Assembly: GCA_943788235.1 (NCBI GenBank)
Contig: CALSPM010000006.1
Coordinates: 172,161 to 236,160, forward strand
Origin: an uncultured Cyclobacteriaceae bacterium
GTDB lineage: Bacteria > Bacteroidota > Bacteroidia > Cytophagales > Cyclobacteriaceae
DNA: 64,000 nt
Direction of reading: 5' to 3'
Shown: positions 63,357 to 64,000 of the stretch, piece after piece
How positions within the stretch are numbered: the first letter of the stretch is position 1
Layout of the letters: each line of letters opens with the position of its first letter
Program-made: the position numbers and the translations under genes
The notes under the pieces: generated by a model
Database searches by the model: none
What the model was told of the DNA's origin: nothing
What the model saw: the letters and a program-made list of their open reading frames with translations, nothing else

Positions 63357-64000
63357 ATGCATTACAGTCAAAACGAAAAGATGGAGATCATCCGTCTTGT
63401 AGAGCAAAGTGATCTTGGTGTTATCAGGACGCTCAGGCAACTAAAAGTGAATAAAACTACCTTTTACAAATGGTATAATGGCTACCAACAGCATGGATAT
63501 GATGGATTGGCTCGAAGGTCTGGTAATAGGAAAGAAGTTTGGAATAAGATCAACTTAGCTGACAGAGATAAAGTGGTTGAGATTGCTTTAGAACGCCCTG
63601 AGTTATCATCTAGAGAGCTGGCATGGCATATCATAGATAAATACAGTTATTATATCAGTGAGTCGAGTGTGTATAGGATATTAAAGCTCAATGGTCTTAT
63701 CACAACTCCTTCATTCAGGATTATGAGTGCCTCTGATAGTTTTCAAGATAAAACCACTTCAGTAAATCAGATGTGGCAAACAGACTTCACCTATTTTAAA
63801 ATAGTTGGATGGGGATGGTATTACTTATCAACCATATTGGATGATTACAGTCGTTTTATTGTCAACTGGAAGTTATGTGCCACTATGAAGGCAGAGGATG
63901 TAAAACAGACCTTGGATGAGGCCTTATTAGTCGCACAAACCCATGCTCCTCCAAAGTTACTATCTGATAATGGATCGTGTTACCTATCTATTGAATTAGC
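63357..64000 (+). CDS. IS3-family transposase OrfB, partial (DDE/rve)
   Basis: The frame from the ATG 63357 is open to the window end (214 codons). It has an HTH (LGVIRTLRQLKVNKTTFYKWYN) and the DDE catalytic core: the first Asp in QMWQTDFTYF and the second in LLSDNGSCYLS. The third residue (Glu) lies beyond the edge. The main product is probably OrfAB by frameshift at 63316-63323. Confidence 0.9.
   Translation, partial: MHYSQNEKMEIIRLVEQSDLGVIRTLRQLKVNKTTFYKWYNGYQQHGYDGLARRSGNRKEVWNKINLADRDKVVEIALERPELSSRELAWHIIDKYSYYISESSVYRILKLNGLITTPSFRIMSASDSFQDKTTSVNQMWQTDFTYFKIVGWGWYYLSTILDDYSRFIVNWKLCATMKAEDVKQTLDEALLVAQTHAPPKLLSDNGSCYLSIEL

Larger units (their letters stand above)
60725..64000. mobile_element. 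Integrated element at tRNA-Asn, left end only
   Basis: The boundary is at or just inside the tRNA 3-prime end; the content visible is the serine recombinase, a 44-residue ORF, an unknown truncated gene and a nested IS3-type insertion. The far end is beyond the window, so size and cargo are not known. Confidence 0.6.
62909..64000 (+). mobile_element. IS3-family insertion sequence, left part
   Basis: The left end is near 62909 (TGTATACCGTCAGC). OrfA (62995-63342) and OrfB (from 63357 to beyond the edge) are in different frames joined by an A8 run, the usual IS3 arrangement. The right end is outside the window. Confidence 0.82.

Noticed and set aside
1..64000. CRISPR arrays, riboswitches, rRNA genes
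   Set aside because: No regularly spaced repeats, no T-box, TPP or cobalamin-type conserved cores, and no rRNA sequence were noticed on either strand. Only one tRNA was found.

Overview
The window is a low-GC chromosomal segment from a member of the phylum Bacteroidota. The evidence is a fused SecDF, a long-form NusB, the gene order nusB-ytxH-DUF1573-yajC-ybbR-coaE, a DUF4293 protein, a type IX secretion (T9SS) C-terminal sorting domain on a CotH protein, a TTTG-N19-TAnnTTTG promoter in front of a tRNA, and the near absence of Shine-Dalgarno sequences. I cannot name the genus from sequence alone.

Layout. 1-11.6 kb is housekeeping: the N-terminal part of htpG, truA, two half ABC exporters that look like the two halves of one asymmetric heterodimer, leucine dehydrogenase, nusB, and the yajC-ybbR-coaE operon. 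11.6-21.5 kb, on the minus strand, holds a WG-repeat protein, a translesion cassette (a short DnaE split by a frameshift, then DinB), and a TRAP solute-binding protein overlapping an amidase. 21.7-30.2 kb has clpB, a decayed NrtR-type NUDIX regulator, an aromatic amino acid decarboxylase with a VOC partner, and membrane proteins. 30.3-41.5 kb is core metabolism: secDF, udk, rdgB, an FKBP lipoprotein, nrnA, ndk, scpA, dxs and a kynureninase without an obvious start codon. 42.4-50.3 kb has an M19 dipeptidase, a frameshifted carboxypeptidase-regulatory-like protein, an ArsR regulator, a HAD phosphatase, pruA, a SEC-C protein and the CotH/T9SS protein. 50.6-56.1 kb is an accessory region with a family of secreted proteins that look like dimeric alpha/beta barrels (two intact, one frameshifted, one remnant), a membrane protein with a degenerate J-domain, and a broken gamma-glutamylcyclotransferase-like gene. 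56.2-60.4 kb has a GreA-like protein, an ALDH7-type dehydrogenase, DegP and Hsp20. From 60.65 kb on is tRNA-Asn, with an integrated element (large serine recombinase, a 44-residue ORF, a truncated gene) that is itself interrupted by an IS3-family insertion running off the window.

Points that stand out. (1) Three heat-shock loci (htpG, clpB, hsp20) each have upstream an inverted repeat with a 3-base centre and a CA-N3-TG core; the clpB and hsp20 sites are almost identical at the core and hsp20 has two copies 41 bp apart. This suggests a shared chaperone regulon whose regulator is not in the window. (2) The DnaE-DinB cassette is preceded by an 8+8 bp palindrome over the dnaE start, and dnaE is split by a one-base shift. 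(3) Several genes are broken: the NrtR-type gene with three in-frame stops and two shifts, the cyclotransferase, two of four paralogous secreted genes, and a carboxypeptidase-regulatory-like gene. Single shifts in short homopolymers could be assembly errors; the in-frame stops are less easily explained that way.
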